Notes under the pieces: generated by a model
Told to the model about the DNA's origin: nothing
What the model saw: the letters and a program-made list of their open reading frames with translations, nothing else
Databases searched by the model: none
In this document: positions 15,079-22,455 of the stretch, piece after piece
Layout: each line of letters opens with the position of its first letter
How positions within the stretch are numbered: the first letter of the stretch is position 1
Origin: Candidatus Aegiribacteria sp. MLS_C
Lineage (GTDB): Bacteria > Fermentibacterota > Fermentibacteria > Fermentibacterales > JCC-6
Reading direction: 5' to 3'
Assembly: GCA_002030045.1 (NCBI GenBank)
Contig: LQBI01000007.1
Location: 1-64,000 of the forward strand
Length of the DNA: 64,000 nt
Position numbers and translations under genes: made by a program

Positions 15079-15516
15079 TCAGCCGCCGGTCCCGGCTATG
15101 AAGTCCTTCACCTTCCCCTCGATGAGGTCCCTCGTCTTCCGGAAGAACTCCAGCCGCTCCTCATCGCTTCCCTGGAAGGAGGCCGGGTCTTCGATGTCCC
15201 AGAACTCCCTGACCCCGGCCCAGGGGTAGATGGGGCACCTGTCCTCGGCCTTGCGGCAGACGGTGATGAGATAGCCTATGTGAACCTGCTTCCTGAAGAA
15301 CTCGTCGATGAGGCTCTTGGAGCGGTGCCCCATTGCCTCCAGGTCCAGTCCCTTCTCCCGCATCACCTTGAGGGTGAGGGGGTGTATCGGGGAAGGTTCC
15401 AGCCCTGCGCTGAAGACCTCGAAGCGGTCGCCGCCGTATTCCCTGAGGAACGCCTCCGCCATCTGGCTGCGTGCGGAATTCCCCGTACATAGGAAGAGCA
15501 CCCTTGTCCGGTCCAT
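15079..15516 (-). CDS. arsC: Arsenate reductase, low-molecular-weight phosphatase (thioredoxin-coupled) type
   Basis: 145 residues. The P-loop is CTGNSAR (Cys10 to Arg16, CX5R), and two further cysteines, Cys87 and Cys94, sit where thioredoxin-linked ArsC enzymes carry the disulfide relay; the general acid Asp110 lies in an Asp-Pro pair. It would reduce arsenate to arsenite in the cytoplasm using thioredoxin. AAGGATGTCTC precedes the ATG. No arsR, arsB or acr3 gene is adjacent, so export must be encoded elsewhere, or the protein may act as a tyrosine phosphatase. A truncated second copy at 5808-5949 lies in the same relation to an RRM gene. Confidence 0.9.
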   Translation of the reverse strand: MDRTRVLFLCTGNSARSQMAEAFLREYGGDRFEVFSAGLEPSPIHPLTLKVMREKGLDLEAMGHRSKSLIDEFFRKQVHIGYLITVCRKAEDRCPIYPWAGVREFWDIEDPASFQGSDEERLEFFRKTRDLIEGKVKDFIAGTGG

Positions 15517-15672
15517 GAGACATCCTTCCTGTGTAAGACCAGGCCGGAGGAAGATAGGACCTCTGTGTTAACCTTCGATTAAGTGCCGGTAGATACTCCA
15601 GCCGACGTATCGAGTGGACAGTGTGTCTTTCCCGCCGTGCTCTCCAATGAGGGTATCCAGGCATATAAAGAA

Positions 15673-15696
15673 GGGGGAGGCACGAATGCCTCCCCC
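15673..15696 (-). terminator. Terminator after RRM gene 3
   Basis: GGGGGAGGC (15673-15681) and GCCTCCCCC (15688-15696) form a nine-pair stem with a six-base loop, followed on the minus strand by TTCTTTATAT. It is the best-formed member of the RRM terminator family. Confidence 0.85.
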
Positions 15697-15720
15697 TCGA
15701 TCTACCTGAAGATTACTTTG

Positions 15721-15981
15721 TTAGTTTCTCTTCGGCTTGTCGTTGGCGAAATCGACCCTGACCTGACGTCCGTCGAGTTCCTTTCCGTCCATCGCGTCCT
15801 TGGCGGCCTTGGCCGCCTCCTCCGTCTGGAAAGTCACGAAACCGAATCCCCTGGACCTGCCAGAGTCTCTTTCGGTGACGACGTTGGCCTCTTCCACGAC
15901 ACCGAACTTCTCGAAAGCCTTCTCGAGACTCTCGTCATCAGTGCCCCAGGTCAACCCTCCAACAAACAGCTTCTTACCCAT
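15721..15981 (-). CDS. RRM RNA-binding protein 3
   Basis: 86 residues, about 85 percent identical to RRM protein 1: RNP2 KLFVGGLTW, RNP1 RGFGFVTF, basic end NDKPKRN. As in the others, AGGAG sits five bases before the ATG. It lies just downstream of arsC in the leftward direction, matching the arrangement of RRM 1 with the arsC remnant at 5808, which argues that the arsC-RRM pair was duplicated as a unit. Predicted role: cytoplasmic RNA chaperone or regulator of its own or sister mRNAs. Confidence 0.92.
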   Translation of the reverse strand: MGKKLFVGGLTWGTDDESLEKAFEKFGVVEEANVVTERDSGRSRGFGFVTFQTEEAAKAAKDAMDGKELDGRQVRVDFANDKPKRN

Positions 15982-16263
15982 TCGAACTCCTGTTCCCGGG
16001 ACCTACCGTCCCTGAGTACCGTGCGCCCCTGATAACCCGGCATTCTCGCCGCAGGCTCCCGGACCGCATCCGCCCCCGGTGGGGGCATGTAAACCGGGTC
16101 TCGGCCCGGCACCGTGCTGCATGACAGCAGCAATCCCATGTGAAACCAGTTGTTATTCATCTTATGTCGCCGCAGTTCCGAATTAATGAGGTTGGAAGGT
16201 CTCAGAAACCGGTGAAAAGCCTTGAAGCATAAGAACTGTTCAAATAACCATCTTTCACATTGC
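15982..16263 (-). ncRNA. Conserved structured 5' leader of RRM gene 3
   Basis: About 280 bases, the longest of the three. It keeps TGTGAAAGATGGTTATTT near the start, CCTCATTAATTC in the middle, CAGCACGG, a CCGGG-loop-CCCGG stem, and GGGAC-GGTAG-GTCCC before the ribosome binding site. The middle GCCCC/GGGGC hairpin is replaced by a different C-rich/G-rich stem (GCCCCC-ACC-GGGGGC) at the same place, an apparent compensatory change. Confidence 0.75.
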
Positions 16264-16269
16264 TGGAGC

Positions 16270-16297
16270 AATATACACTCCGCTTTTCAAATGGCAA
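16270..16297 (-). promoter_or_regulatory. Promoter of RRM gene 3
   Basis: TTGCCA (16297-16292), 16 bases, TATATT (16275-16270) on the minus strand. Confidence 0.75.
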
Positions 16298-16775
16298 GCC
16301 CCGTGGCAGAGCGGTTCGGGATCGCGGTACAACGGCATCCGCATAGTGCGTTCGGAAGGAGGAAGACATGATTCGGCGGCATTCGTCGGAAATGTGATGA
16401 AGCACGGCCGCATGACCATTCTGCCTGCGGATGCCCTTCCGGGGACCCCGGGCGCAGGCCTGCAGCGATAACGCCGGCCCATCGTCCCTGGACAGGACTT
16501 CCATGCATGCGTTCTCCGGCATAACGGGGTTCCGGAGGGTCAGGTCATTGCTCTGGAAGATGCGGACCTCGCAGGTGGAGTCCCCGTAAAGTCGTGGACG
16601 CGGCGGGGCAACCGTTCAACCTTCAGGATATTCAGCGGGTCCGCGGCGGACACGGCAATGGCGAGGATGGCGAGGTGTCCTGCCGTTGCCGCATCCTTTC
16701 CAGCCTGCGAAGTACGCTGTTGTCCTGGAAGTCATGTGGAACCGGGGATCGTGAGCCGGAAAGGGATGCTGATGG
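16298..16775. other. Gene-free stretch, possible gene relic
   Basis: About 480 bases with no supported gene. A leftward frame near 16590-16680 reads VSAADPLNILKVERLPRRVHDF, weakly like the C-terminal part of Lhr-type helicases, but it is short and has no continuation, so I do not call it. Confidence 0.45.
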
Positions 16776-17687
16776 TCACCTCTCGTGTATCACTGCGGCC
16801 CTGGCGCGTTTCCTTACCTGGGAGAGGAATATGCCGGAGATGATTATGGCCATGCCGATCGTCTTCCTGAGCGTGAAGGTCTCACCCAGCATGAGATAGG
16901 CGGTTATCGCGGTCACCACCGGTATGATGTTGGTGAAGATGTTGGTCCTGCCTATTCCCAGCTCCCTTATGGCCACGGTTATGAAGATGAACGCCAGGGA
17001 GGATCCGAACACGGCAAGCATGACCAGGTCCAGGATCACATGGGTCGGTGGGTCCACCGCCAGGGTGTCCCCCAGTTCGAATCCGAGAACCAGCGGAAGG
17101 AAGTAGAAACCCCCGACGGTGTTCTGTATCCTGACGATGGTCAGGGGTCTGTAGCGGTGGGACATCCTCTTCACGACGAGACTGTAACCCACCGCTGATA
17201 TCACTGCGAAGAGGAGGAACAGCAGCCCGGCGGTGGAAGCCTCCAGCCTGGAGTCGCCGGTGGTAGTGAACACCGCCAGGCCGAGGAAGGAGAATACAAG
17301 CCCTGCTGTGTTCACCATGGAGAGCTTTTCCCTGTAGACCATGTAGGCGAAGAAGGGAGAGACCACCGGTATAAGCCCTATCATTATGGAGGCAAGTGTG
17401 GAGGAGACCCTGAGCAGGCCCAGGCTCTCGCCGATGAAGTAGCAGAAGGGCTCCAGGAAGGCCAGCAGGAGGAACATGGGCCAGTCCTTCCTGTCCACCC
17501 TCTCGCCCCTGCCCGTGAACTTCGCGTACAGGTTCAGGAAGACGGCGGAGATGGCCAGCCTGAAAAGGAGGGTGGTGAAGGGCCCGTAGTACTGGAAGAC
17601 TATCTTGGTCCATACGAAGGATACTCCCCAGAAGAACATTGCTCCCAGGGTCCCGAGGTATACTCCGAGCTTCCTGAAATTCGTCAT
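16776..17687 (-). CDS. EamA/DMT-family transporter
   Basis: 303 residues from the ATG at 17687 (MTNFRKLG), behind AAAGGAC; an upstream extension in frame lacks a ribosome site. Ten membrane helices in two EamA repeats are visible: WGVSFVWTKIVFQYYGPF opens the first and FLFAVISAVGYSLVVKRM the second, with the typical ending GETFTLRKTIGMAIIISGIF. Members of this drug/metabolite family export amino acids, nucleosides or sugars, or take up metabolites; the substrate cannot be told. The C-terminus ends in a basic tail (RKRARAAVIHER). It is divergent from rex, about 215 bp away. Confidence 0.88.
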   Translation of the reverse strand: MTNFRKLGVYLGTLGAMFFWGVSFVWTKIVFQYYGPFTTLLFRLAISAVFLNLYAKFTGRGERVDRKDWPMFLLLAFLEPFCYFIGESLGLLRVSSTLASIMIGLIPVVSPFFAYMVYREKLSMVNTAGLVFSFLGLAVFTTTGDSRLEASTAGLLFLLFAVISAVGYSLVVKRMSHRYRPLTIVRIQNTVGGFYFLPLVLGFELGDTLAVDPPTHVILDLVMLAVFGSSLAFIFITVAIRELGIGRTNIFTNIIPVVTAITAYLMLGETFTLRKTIGMAIIISGIFLSQVRKRARAAVIHER

Positions 17688-17831
17688 GACCGTCCTTTTC
17701 CAGAGGATGTCGATCAGTCCCGGGGTCTTCTGCGCAATCCCGCCGCCGGGGGCGCGGGCCTTGACGGTACCGGGAAGAATAACGAAAAACCGGTGCAGCC
17801 GGATAGATACCGCGTGCTCGAAACGACCCAC

Positions 17832-17860
17832 TTGACACCGGAAATCGGGGGGGATTATCT
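17832..17860 (+). promoter_or_regulatory. Promoter of the rex-mbx operon
   Basis: TTGACA (17832-17837), 17 bases, TTATCT (17855-17860), a near-consensus sigma-70 promoter 42 bases before the rex start. Confidence 0.75.
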
Positions 17861-17869
17861 TCGCTTAAA

Positions 17870-17887
17870 TTGTGAATGTGAACACAA
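17870..17887 (+). promoter_or_regulatory. Rex operator
   Basis: TTGTG-N8-CACAA in 18 bp (TTGTGAATGTGAACACAA), the length and end sequence of the Rex operator described in Gram-positive and other bacteria. It covers the predicted transcription start and lies 15 bases before the rex ATG, so bound Rex would block transcription of its own operon when NADH is low. Confidence 0.8.
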
Positions 17888-17902
17888 TCACATGGAGGTT
17901 GG

Positions 17903-18559
17903 ATGACGTACAGGGACGTTCCCACCGAGACGATGGACAGACTTTTCCTCTACATGAGGGCTCTCACATGCCTCAGGAGGGAGAAGTCCGAGACGGTCTC
18001 ATCCAGCCGCCTTGCTGAGATCTGCAATGTGAACGCGCCCAAGGTGAGAAAGGACCTGTCCTACTTCGGGGAGTTCGGCGTCAGGGGAGTGGGTTACAAC
18101 GTCAACGAACTCCTGGACCATATTCGCAGGATACTGAAGCTGGACCGGTCAGTGAACGTGGCCCTGATCGGAGCCGGGAACATCGGAAGGGCCCTGATAA
18201 CCCACTCGTCCTTCCAGCTGGAGGGATTCAACATCTCCATGGCCTTCGACATAGACCGGGAGAAGATCGGCACAAGGGTCGGCTCCATAACCGTCGAGGA
18301 CATGATGGACTTCCCCGACAGGGTCGAGGAGGAGGGAATAGACCTGGCCATCCTGGCGGTGCCGGAGGAAGTGGCTCCGGAGATAGCCCGAATAATAGCC
18401 GACACGAACATCATCTCCATACTGTCCTTCGCACCCTGCGAACTCTGCATGCCTGAAAACGTGAAGGTCACATGCGTCGACCTGAGCATGGAAATGGCGC
18501 GTCTGCTCTACAATTCCAGGCAGACCGTCACAAGGAAGAAGAAGGAAAGGAAACCCTGA
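17903..18559 (+). CDS. rex: Redox-sensing transcriptional repressor Rex
   Basis: 218 residues. The N-terminal winged helix has the family sequence VSSSRLAEICNVNAPKVRKDLSYFGEFGVRGVGYNV (residues 30-67), and the Rossmann domain that reads NADH/NAD+ follows with ALIGAGNIGRALI near residue 91 and the domain-swapped C-terminal helix. Rex dimers bind their operator when NAD+ dominates and leave it when NADH rises. GGAGG sits five bases before the ATG, and an operator-like site overlaps the start of transcription. The rex stop is separated by one base from the first antiporter gene, so the repressor and the ion-pumping complex form one transcription unit and rex is probably autoregulated. Confidence 0.96.
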   Translation: MTYRDVPTETMDRLFLYMRALTCLRREKSETVSSSRLAEICNVNAPKVRKDLSYFGEFGVRGVGYNVNELLDHIRRILKLDRSVNVALIGAGNIGRALITHSSFQLEGFNISMAFDIDREKIGTRVGSITVEDMMDFPDRVEEEGIDLAILAVPEEVAPEIARIIADTNIISILSFAPCELCMPENVKVTCVDLSMEMARLLYNSRQTVTRKKKERKP

Positions 18560-18560
18560 G

Positions 18561-19121
18561 TTGAGCGTTGAAGAACGAGAAGGCGCGGCGGCGGGACCGG
18601 TGGACGACGAGGGCGCGGCAGGGACCGGCGGTTTTCGAAGCGCCCTGTACATGTTCGTTCTGCTGTTCCTTACATGGATACTGCTCACCTTCAGCCTGGA
18701 CTGGCAGGAGCTGGCAGCCGGTGCCGTGGTCTCCCTGGTGATAACCCTGTTCTTCGAAGGCAGCTACAGGGCCATCGGCCTTCCCACCCTTTCCCCCAGG
18801 AGGCTCTGGTACATGCTTGTCTACGTGGTGGTCCTGGGCTGGGCGATCATCAAGGCCAACCTGGACGTCGCCATCAGGATACTGAACCCGAAGCTTCCCA
18901 TCAGGCCCGGCATAGTGGTCATAAGGACCGGGCTCACCAGCAGCATGGCGAAGCTGGTGCTGGCGAACTCCATAACCCTCACTCCCGGCACCTTCACCCT
19001 GGACGTGATAGGCGACAGGCTGCTGATCCACTGGATAGACGTCAGGGCCGAAGGCCTGGAGGAGGCCACGGGAATAATAAGCGGGACGTTCGAGCGTTAC
19101 CTTAAGGAGATCTTCGAATGA
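18561..19121 (+). CDS. mrpE: MrpE-type antiporter subunit (MbxA/MbhA homologue)
   Basis: 186 residues, TTG start one base after the rex stop; a GTG at about 18600 is an alternative because the first 30 residues are poorly conserved. Two or three membrane helices (MFVLLFLTWILLTFSL, AAGAVVSLVITLFFEG, YVVVLGWAIIKANLDVAIRILNP) are followed by a cytoplasmic domain with GIVVIRTGLTSSMAKLVLANSITLTPGTFTLDV, the MnhE signature. In Mrp antiporters and in Mbh/Mbx complexes this subunit helps assemble the Na+-translocating part. It overlaps the next gene by four bases. Confidence 0.92.
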   Translation: MSVEEREGAAAGPVDDEGAAGTGGFRSALYMFVLLFLTWILLTFSLDWQELAAGAVVSLVITLFFEGSYRAIGLPTLSPRRLWYMLVYVVVLGWAIIKANLDVAIRILNPKLPIRPGIVVIRTGLTSSMAKLVLANSITLTPGTFTLDVIGDRLLIHWIDVRAEGLEEATGIISGTFERYLKEIFE

Positions 19122-19378
19122 CGGAGACAGTGGCACTGGTATACGCGGGAGTCATGGGCCTCGGCATCCTGCTCTGCCTTCTGAGGCTCCTGATGGGCCC
19201 CACGGCTGCTGACAGGGCTGTCGCATCCGACACCGCATGCACCGTAACCACGGCGCTTCTGGTGCTGATGGCCCACGTTTTCAAGAGGTACATCTACCTT
19301 GATGTGTCGCTCGTGTACGCCCTTCTGACGTTCATCGGCGCGGTGGCCATCGCCCGCTATCTCGAGAGGGGGATCTGA
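19118..19378 (+). CDS. mrpF: MrpF-type antiporter subunit (MbxB homologue)
   Basis: 86 residues, three membrane helices, with LLMGPTAADRAVASDTACTVTTALLVLMA in the centre, the typical MnhF pattern. In the membrane it contacts MrpE and MrpG in the sodium-translocating module. ATG overlaps the previous stop (ATGA), and the stop abuts the next ATG. Confidence 0.93.
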   Translation: MTETVALVYAGVMGLGILLCLLRLLMGPTAADRAVASDTACTVTTALLVLMAHVFKRYIYLDVSLVYALLTFIGAVAIARYLERGI

Positions 19379-19720
19379 ATGGTTCTGGAAGCCGTGGGAA
19401 CCGTGGTCACAGGCATCGGCGCGGCATTCCTCCTCGTGGGAAGCCTGGGAGTCTTCAGAATGCCCGATGTCTACAACAGGCTTCAGGCCGGGACGAAGTG
19501 CACCACTCTGGGTGCGTGCCTGGCCATCGTGGGAGTCGGCATAATGGAGCCTTCGTGGCTGCCCAAGACCCTGCTGATAGCCGGGTTCATACTCCTTACC
19601 AACCCCATCTCGAACCATGCCCTGGGGAGGGCTTCGCGCAAGAGCGGCGTGGAACTGTGCCGGAGGTCGGTAGTGGACATGACCGATTCCCTGGGCGAAT
19701 ACGGGAAGGAGGGGGAATGA
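19379..19720 (+). CDS. mrpG: MrpG-type antiporter subunit (MbxC homologue)
   Basis: 113 residues with three membrane helices. The conserved core GSLGVFRMPDVYNRLQAGTKCTTLGACLAIVGVG (residues 21-54) is diagnostic of MnhG, followed by LLTNPISNHALGRASRKSG. It starts directly after the mrpF stop and overlaps the next gene by four bases. It is part of the MrpE-F-G group thought to form part of the sodium path. Confidence 0.93.
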   Translation: MVLEAVGTVVTGIGAAFLLVGSLGVFRMPDVYNRLQAGTKCTTLGACLAIVGVGIMEPSWLPKTLLIAGFILLTNPISNHALGRASRKSGVELCRRSVVDMTDSLGEYGKEGE

Positions 19721-19956
19721 TCTTCCTGGTTGCATTCCTTGTGCTGGTCATGCTGGCGGCAGCCATCGCGGCGTTTTTCTTCAGGGACCTGCTCAGCGCG
19801 GTGATAGCCTCCTGCATAGTCAGCCTGATCGCATCCATCATCTTCTTCCTCCTCCAGGCGCCGGACGTGGCAATGGCCGAGGCATCGATAGGGGCGGCCC
19901 TGCTCACAGCGATCCTCATCATAGCCATTCGAAGGACCGGGAGGTACGAGGAATGA
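19717..19956 (+). CDS. DUF4040 antiporter subunit (MbhD homologue, MrpA-derived)
   Basis: 79 residues starting at the ATG (19717) that overlaps the mrpG stop. Three membrane helices; LLSAVIASCIVSLIASIIFFLLQAPDVAMAEASIGAALLTAILI corresponds to the segment that is fused to the C-terminus of MrpA in standard antiporters and is a separate gene, mbhD, in archaeal Mbh/Mbx operons. The acidic APDVAMAEA loop lies in the membrane and is likely part of an ion path. The separate gene supports the Mbx-like rather than the standard Mrp layout. Confidence 0.88.
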   Translation: MIFLVAFLVLVMLAAAIAAFFFRDLLSAVIASCIVSLIASIIFFLLQAPDVAMAEASIGAALLTAILIIAIRRTGRYEE

Positions 19957-20639
19957 GAGTTCTTCTGAGTCTCGCGGTGGTCGCCGTCCTTGCTGCCGGG
20001 ATCGTCACCGTGCTTCGGGACGTTCCCTTCGGCGGAAACTCCAGTCGGCTGGGGTCGCACTTCGTCGAGAACGGCAGGGAGGATACAGGCGCGGCCAACA
20101 TCGTCACCTCGGTGGTCCTTGGCTACAGGGGCTTCGACACCCTCGGGGAGGTAACGGTGCTGTTCGTTGCGGCAGTTGGTCTGGGGGCGCTCCTGGTCGC
20201 AGGGGAGAAGAACGCTCCCCGTAAGCTGGAGAAGGCCAGTATGGTCCTCACGACAGGAAGCAGGTTCCTGTTCCCGCTAATCCTCCTGTTCGGTGCCTAC
20301 ATCTTCATTCACGGGCACCTTACGCCCGGAGGAGGCTTCCAGGGCGGAGCGATCATCGCGTCGGGATACCTGCTGGTCTACCTGGGTTCCAGGGACCGGC
20401 GTCTCGGTAAGAACTGGGCCGCCTCCATCGAGACCGGGGGAGGTCTGACCTTCGTCCTGCTTGGACTGGCCGGGCTCACCGCGGCGGGGCACTGGTTCCT
20501 CTCGAATTTCCTTCCCCTTGGTGTTCCGGGTCAGCTGCTGAGCGCCGGAATAATACCGATCATCTACGTCGCCATCGGCCTCAAGGTCGGAGTGGAACTC
20601 ACCGGGGTCATCGACAGCCTGATGGGGGGTACCGAATGA
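19953..20639 (+). CDS. mrpB: MrpB-type subunit fused to an MbhE-like segment
   Basis: 228 residues. The first ~90 (two helices with VLRDVPFGGNSSRLGSHFVENGREDTGAANIVTSVVLGYRGFDTLGEVTVLFVAAVG) match the MbhE/MrpA tail domain; the rest (ILLFGAYIFIHGHLTPGGGFQGGAIIASGYLL and the long C-terminal helices) is a MnhB domain. In archaeal Mbh the two are separate proteins, MbhE and MbhF, so this is a fusion. It overlaps the preceding and following genes by four bases. Membrane location and antiporter role follow from the family. Confidence 0.9.
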   Translation: MRVLLSLAVVAVLAAGIVTVLRDVPFGGNSSRLGSHFVENGREDTGAANIVTSVVLGYRGFDTLGEVTVLFVAAVGLGALLVAGEKNAPRKLEKASMVLTTGSRFLFPLILLFGAYIFIHGHLTPGGGFQGGAIIASGYLLVYLGSRDRRLGKNWAASIETGGGLTFVLLGLAGLTAAGHWFLSNFLPLGVPGQLLSAGIIPIIYVAIGLKVGVELTGVIDSLMGGTE

Positions 20640-20995
20640 CCTTCCTGAACGAGTACGCCTTTTACATAGGAGCCTTCGGCCTGATCCTCATCGGTCTTCT
20701 GACTATCCTGCTGCGGCACCATCTCATCAAGCTGATAATCGGCCTCAGCATCATGGAGACGGGCATCAACCTGTTCCTGATCGCCATCGGCTACATCTCA
20801 AGGGGTACGGCCCCCATCTTCCCGGTGGACGGCGGCGCCGGAACCGTCATGGTGGATCCGGTACCGCAGGCGCTGGTCCTGACGGCCATCGTCATCGGGG
20901 TCGCCGTCCTCGCCATGGCACTGGGAATGGCCATCAGGCTCCATGGGCACTACGGCACCCTGGACATGCGCAGAATAAAGGAGCTGAAATGGTAA
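20636..20995 (+). CDS. mrpC: MrpC/NuoK-type antiporter subunit (MbhG homologue)
   Basis: 119 residues, three membrane helices: GLILIGLLTILLRHHLIKLIIGLSIMETGINLFLIAIGYI, then DPVPQALVLTAIVIGVAVLAMALGMAIRL, the NuoK/MnhC pattern with an acidic residue (METGIN) in the second helix and LVLTAIVI in the third. It would line the lateral proton/sodium channel between the large pump subunits. It overlaps both neighbours (ATGA before, 7 bases after). Confidence 0.94.
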   Translation: MTFLNEYAFYIGAFGLILIGLLTILLRHHLIKLIIGLSIMETGINLFLIAIGYISRGTAPIFPVDGGAGTVMVDPVPQALVLTAIVIGVAVLAMALGMAIRLHGHYGTLDMRRIKELKW

Positions 20996-22455
20996 ACCCT
21001 GTTCTTCTCCTGGCCGTGCCGATGGGGCTTGCCTTCACCGTACCGGTGATCGAACGCATCACCGGCAGGGTCTCCCGCTGGGTGCCCGTTGCGGCCATGC
21101 TGTTCAACCTGGTCCTCTGCGTGAGGCTCATTCCCGCGGTGCTGGAAGGTCCCGTGATCGTCCAGCTGGGCGGATTCGTACCGCCCTTCGGCATCAACCT
21201 CTACGTGGGGCCCCTGGGGCTGTTCTTCGCCGGTCTGATCGCACTGGCCGGGCTGGTGATCTCCGTCTACAGCCTGACCTACATACGGACCGGACCCCTG
21301 GCCCGTTACCACATGCTCTACATCCTGCTCCTGGTGGGCGCCACAGGCGTGGCGCTGACCGGGGACCTCTTCAACCTCTTCGTCTTCTTCGAGATACTGT
21401 GCATCTCCTCCTATGCCCTTGTGGCCTACAACGGTGACCGGGCAGGACTCGAGTCCTCGGTCAAGTACCTCATTCAGGGATCGGTGGGCTCCAGCATGCT
21501 CCTTGTCGGCATCGGAATGCTGTACGGAATCTTCGGGACCCTCAATATGGCGGACATCGCCCGAAGCGTGGGTATGGTGGACCAGGGGGTGCTCTTCGTC
21601 CCCCTGATCTTCATGCTGGGAGGACTCGGGGTGGAAGCCGCCATCTTCCCGATGAACGCCTGGCTGCCGGACGCGCATTCCTCGGCCCCCTCTTCCATCA
21701 GCGCCGTCCTGTCAGGCATAGCCATCGAGGTCGGACTCTACGCGGTGGCCCGAATGGTCTTCACCGTCTTCGGAATCTCGGACCTGTTCCTTTTCCTTGC
21801 CTTCCTCGGTGTCCTCACTCTGCTTATCGGGGAGATGTGCGCCTTCGCCCAGAGCAACATCAAGCGGATGCTGGCCTATTCGAGCATCGGCCAGATAGGG
21901 CTGATCCTCTTCGCCCTGGCCGTGGCGTCCGGAGTCACGGTGACCGGCGGCCTCTTCCAGTTCGTCAACCACACCTTCAGCAAGGGGCTGCTGTTCCTTT
22001 CCGCCGGTTACCTTATCTACCGAAGCGGTTCCATGGAGATCTCCTCCCTTCAGGGGATGGGGCGTCGAATGCCCCTCACCTCCCTGGCCTTCACCGTGGG
22101 GTCCTTCTCCCTGGTGGGCCTGCCCCCTTTCGCCGGCTTCCCGGGCAAGTTCCTGATCGTCCGCGGTGCGCTGGAACGGGGAGGGACGGTGATAGTTGTC
22201 CTCACCGGCCTGGTGCTGCTTTGTACGATCCTGGAGGGTGCCTACTTCTTCCGGGTGGTGCAGGCGCTCTACTTCCGGGAAGGGATATCCGGAGGCTCCG
22301 GCGAGAGGGCCCCGGCGGCGGCAGCGGTGGCCATGATACTGCTCATGATGCTCATACTGGCGCTGGGTGCTTATCCGCAGTTCGCGGAAACCTTCCTCCG
22401 CTCCGCCGCCTCGGACCTCATGGGCGCGGTTGAACACGTTGGGAGCGTGCTGTGA
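20989..22455 (+). CDS. mrpD: Ion-pumping subunit, MrpD/NuoM type (MbhH/MbxH homologue)
   Basis: 488 residues, about 14 membrane helices. Conserved residues of the antiporter-like fold are visible: an acidic residue in LFVFFEILCISSYALVAY (helix 5), the lysine-containing GLGVEAAIFPMNAWLPDAHSSAPSSISAVLSG (helix 7-8) and QSNIKRMLAYSSIGQIG, then VNHTFSKGLLFLSAGYL with the channel lysine. It is the first of two large pumps in the operon. The start ATG overlaps mrpC by seven bases. Role: moves H+ or Na+ across the membrane in step with electron flow in the hydrophilic arm. Confidence 0.95.
   Translation: MVNPVLLLAVPMGLAFTVPVIERITGRVSRWVPVAAMLFNLVLCVRLIPAVLEGPVIVQLGGFVPPFGINLYVGPLGLFFAGLIALAGLVISVYSLTYIRTGPLARYHMLYILLLVGATGVALTGDLFNLFVFFEILCISSYALVAYNGDRAGLESSVKYLIQGSVGSSMLLVGIGMLYGIFGTLNMADIARSVGMVDQGVLFVPLIFMLGGLGVEAAIFPMNAWLPDAHSSAPSSISAVLSGIAIEVGLYAVARMVFTVFGISDLFLFLAFLGVLTLLIGEMCAFAQSNIKRMLAYSSIGQIGLILFALAVASGVTVTGGLFQFVNHTFSKGLLFLSAGYLIYRSGSMEISSLQGMGRRMPLTSLAFTVGSFSLVGLPPFAGFPGKFLIVRGALERGGTVIVVLTGLVLLCTILEGAYFFRVVQALYFREGISGGSGERAPAAAAVAMILLMMLILALGAYPQFAETFLRSAASDLMGAVEHVGSVL

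Noticed and set aside
16590-16680. Short leftward Lhr-helicase-like segment
   Set aside because: Only about 20 residues resemble the helicase tail and there is no continuation in any frame; chance similarity is possible.
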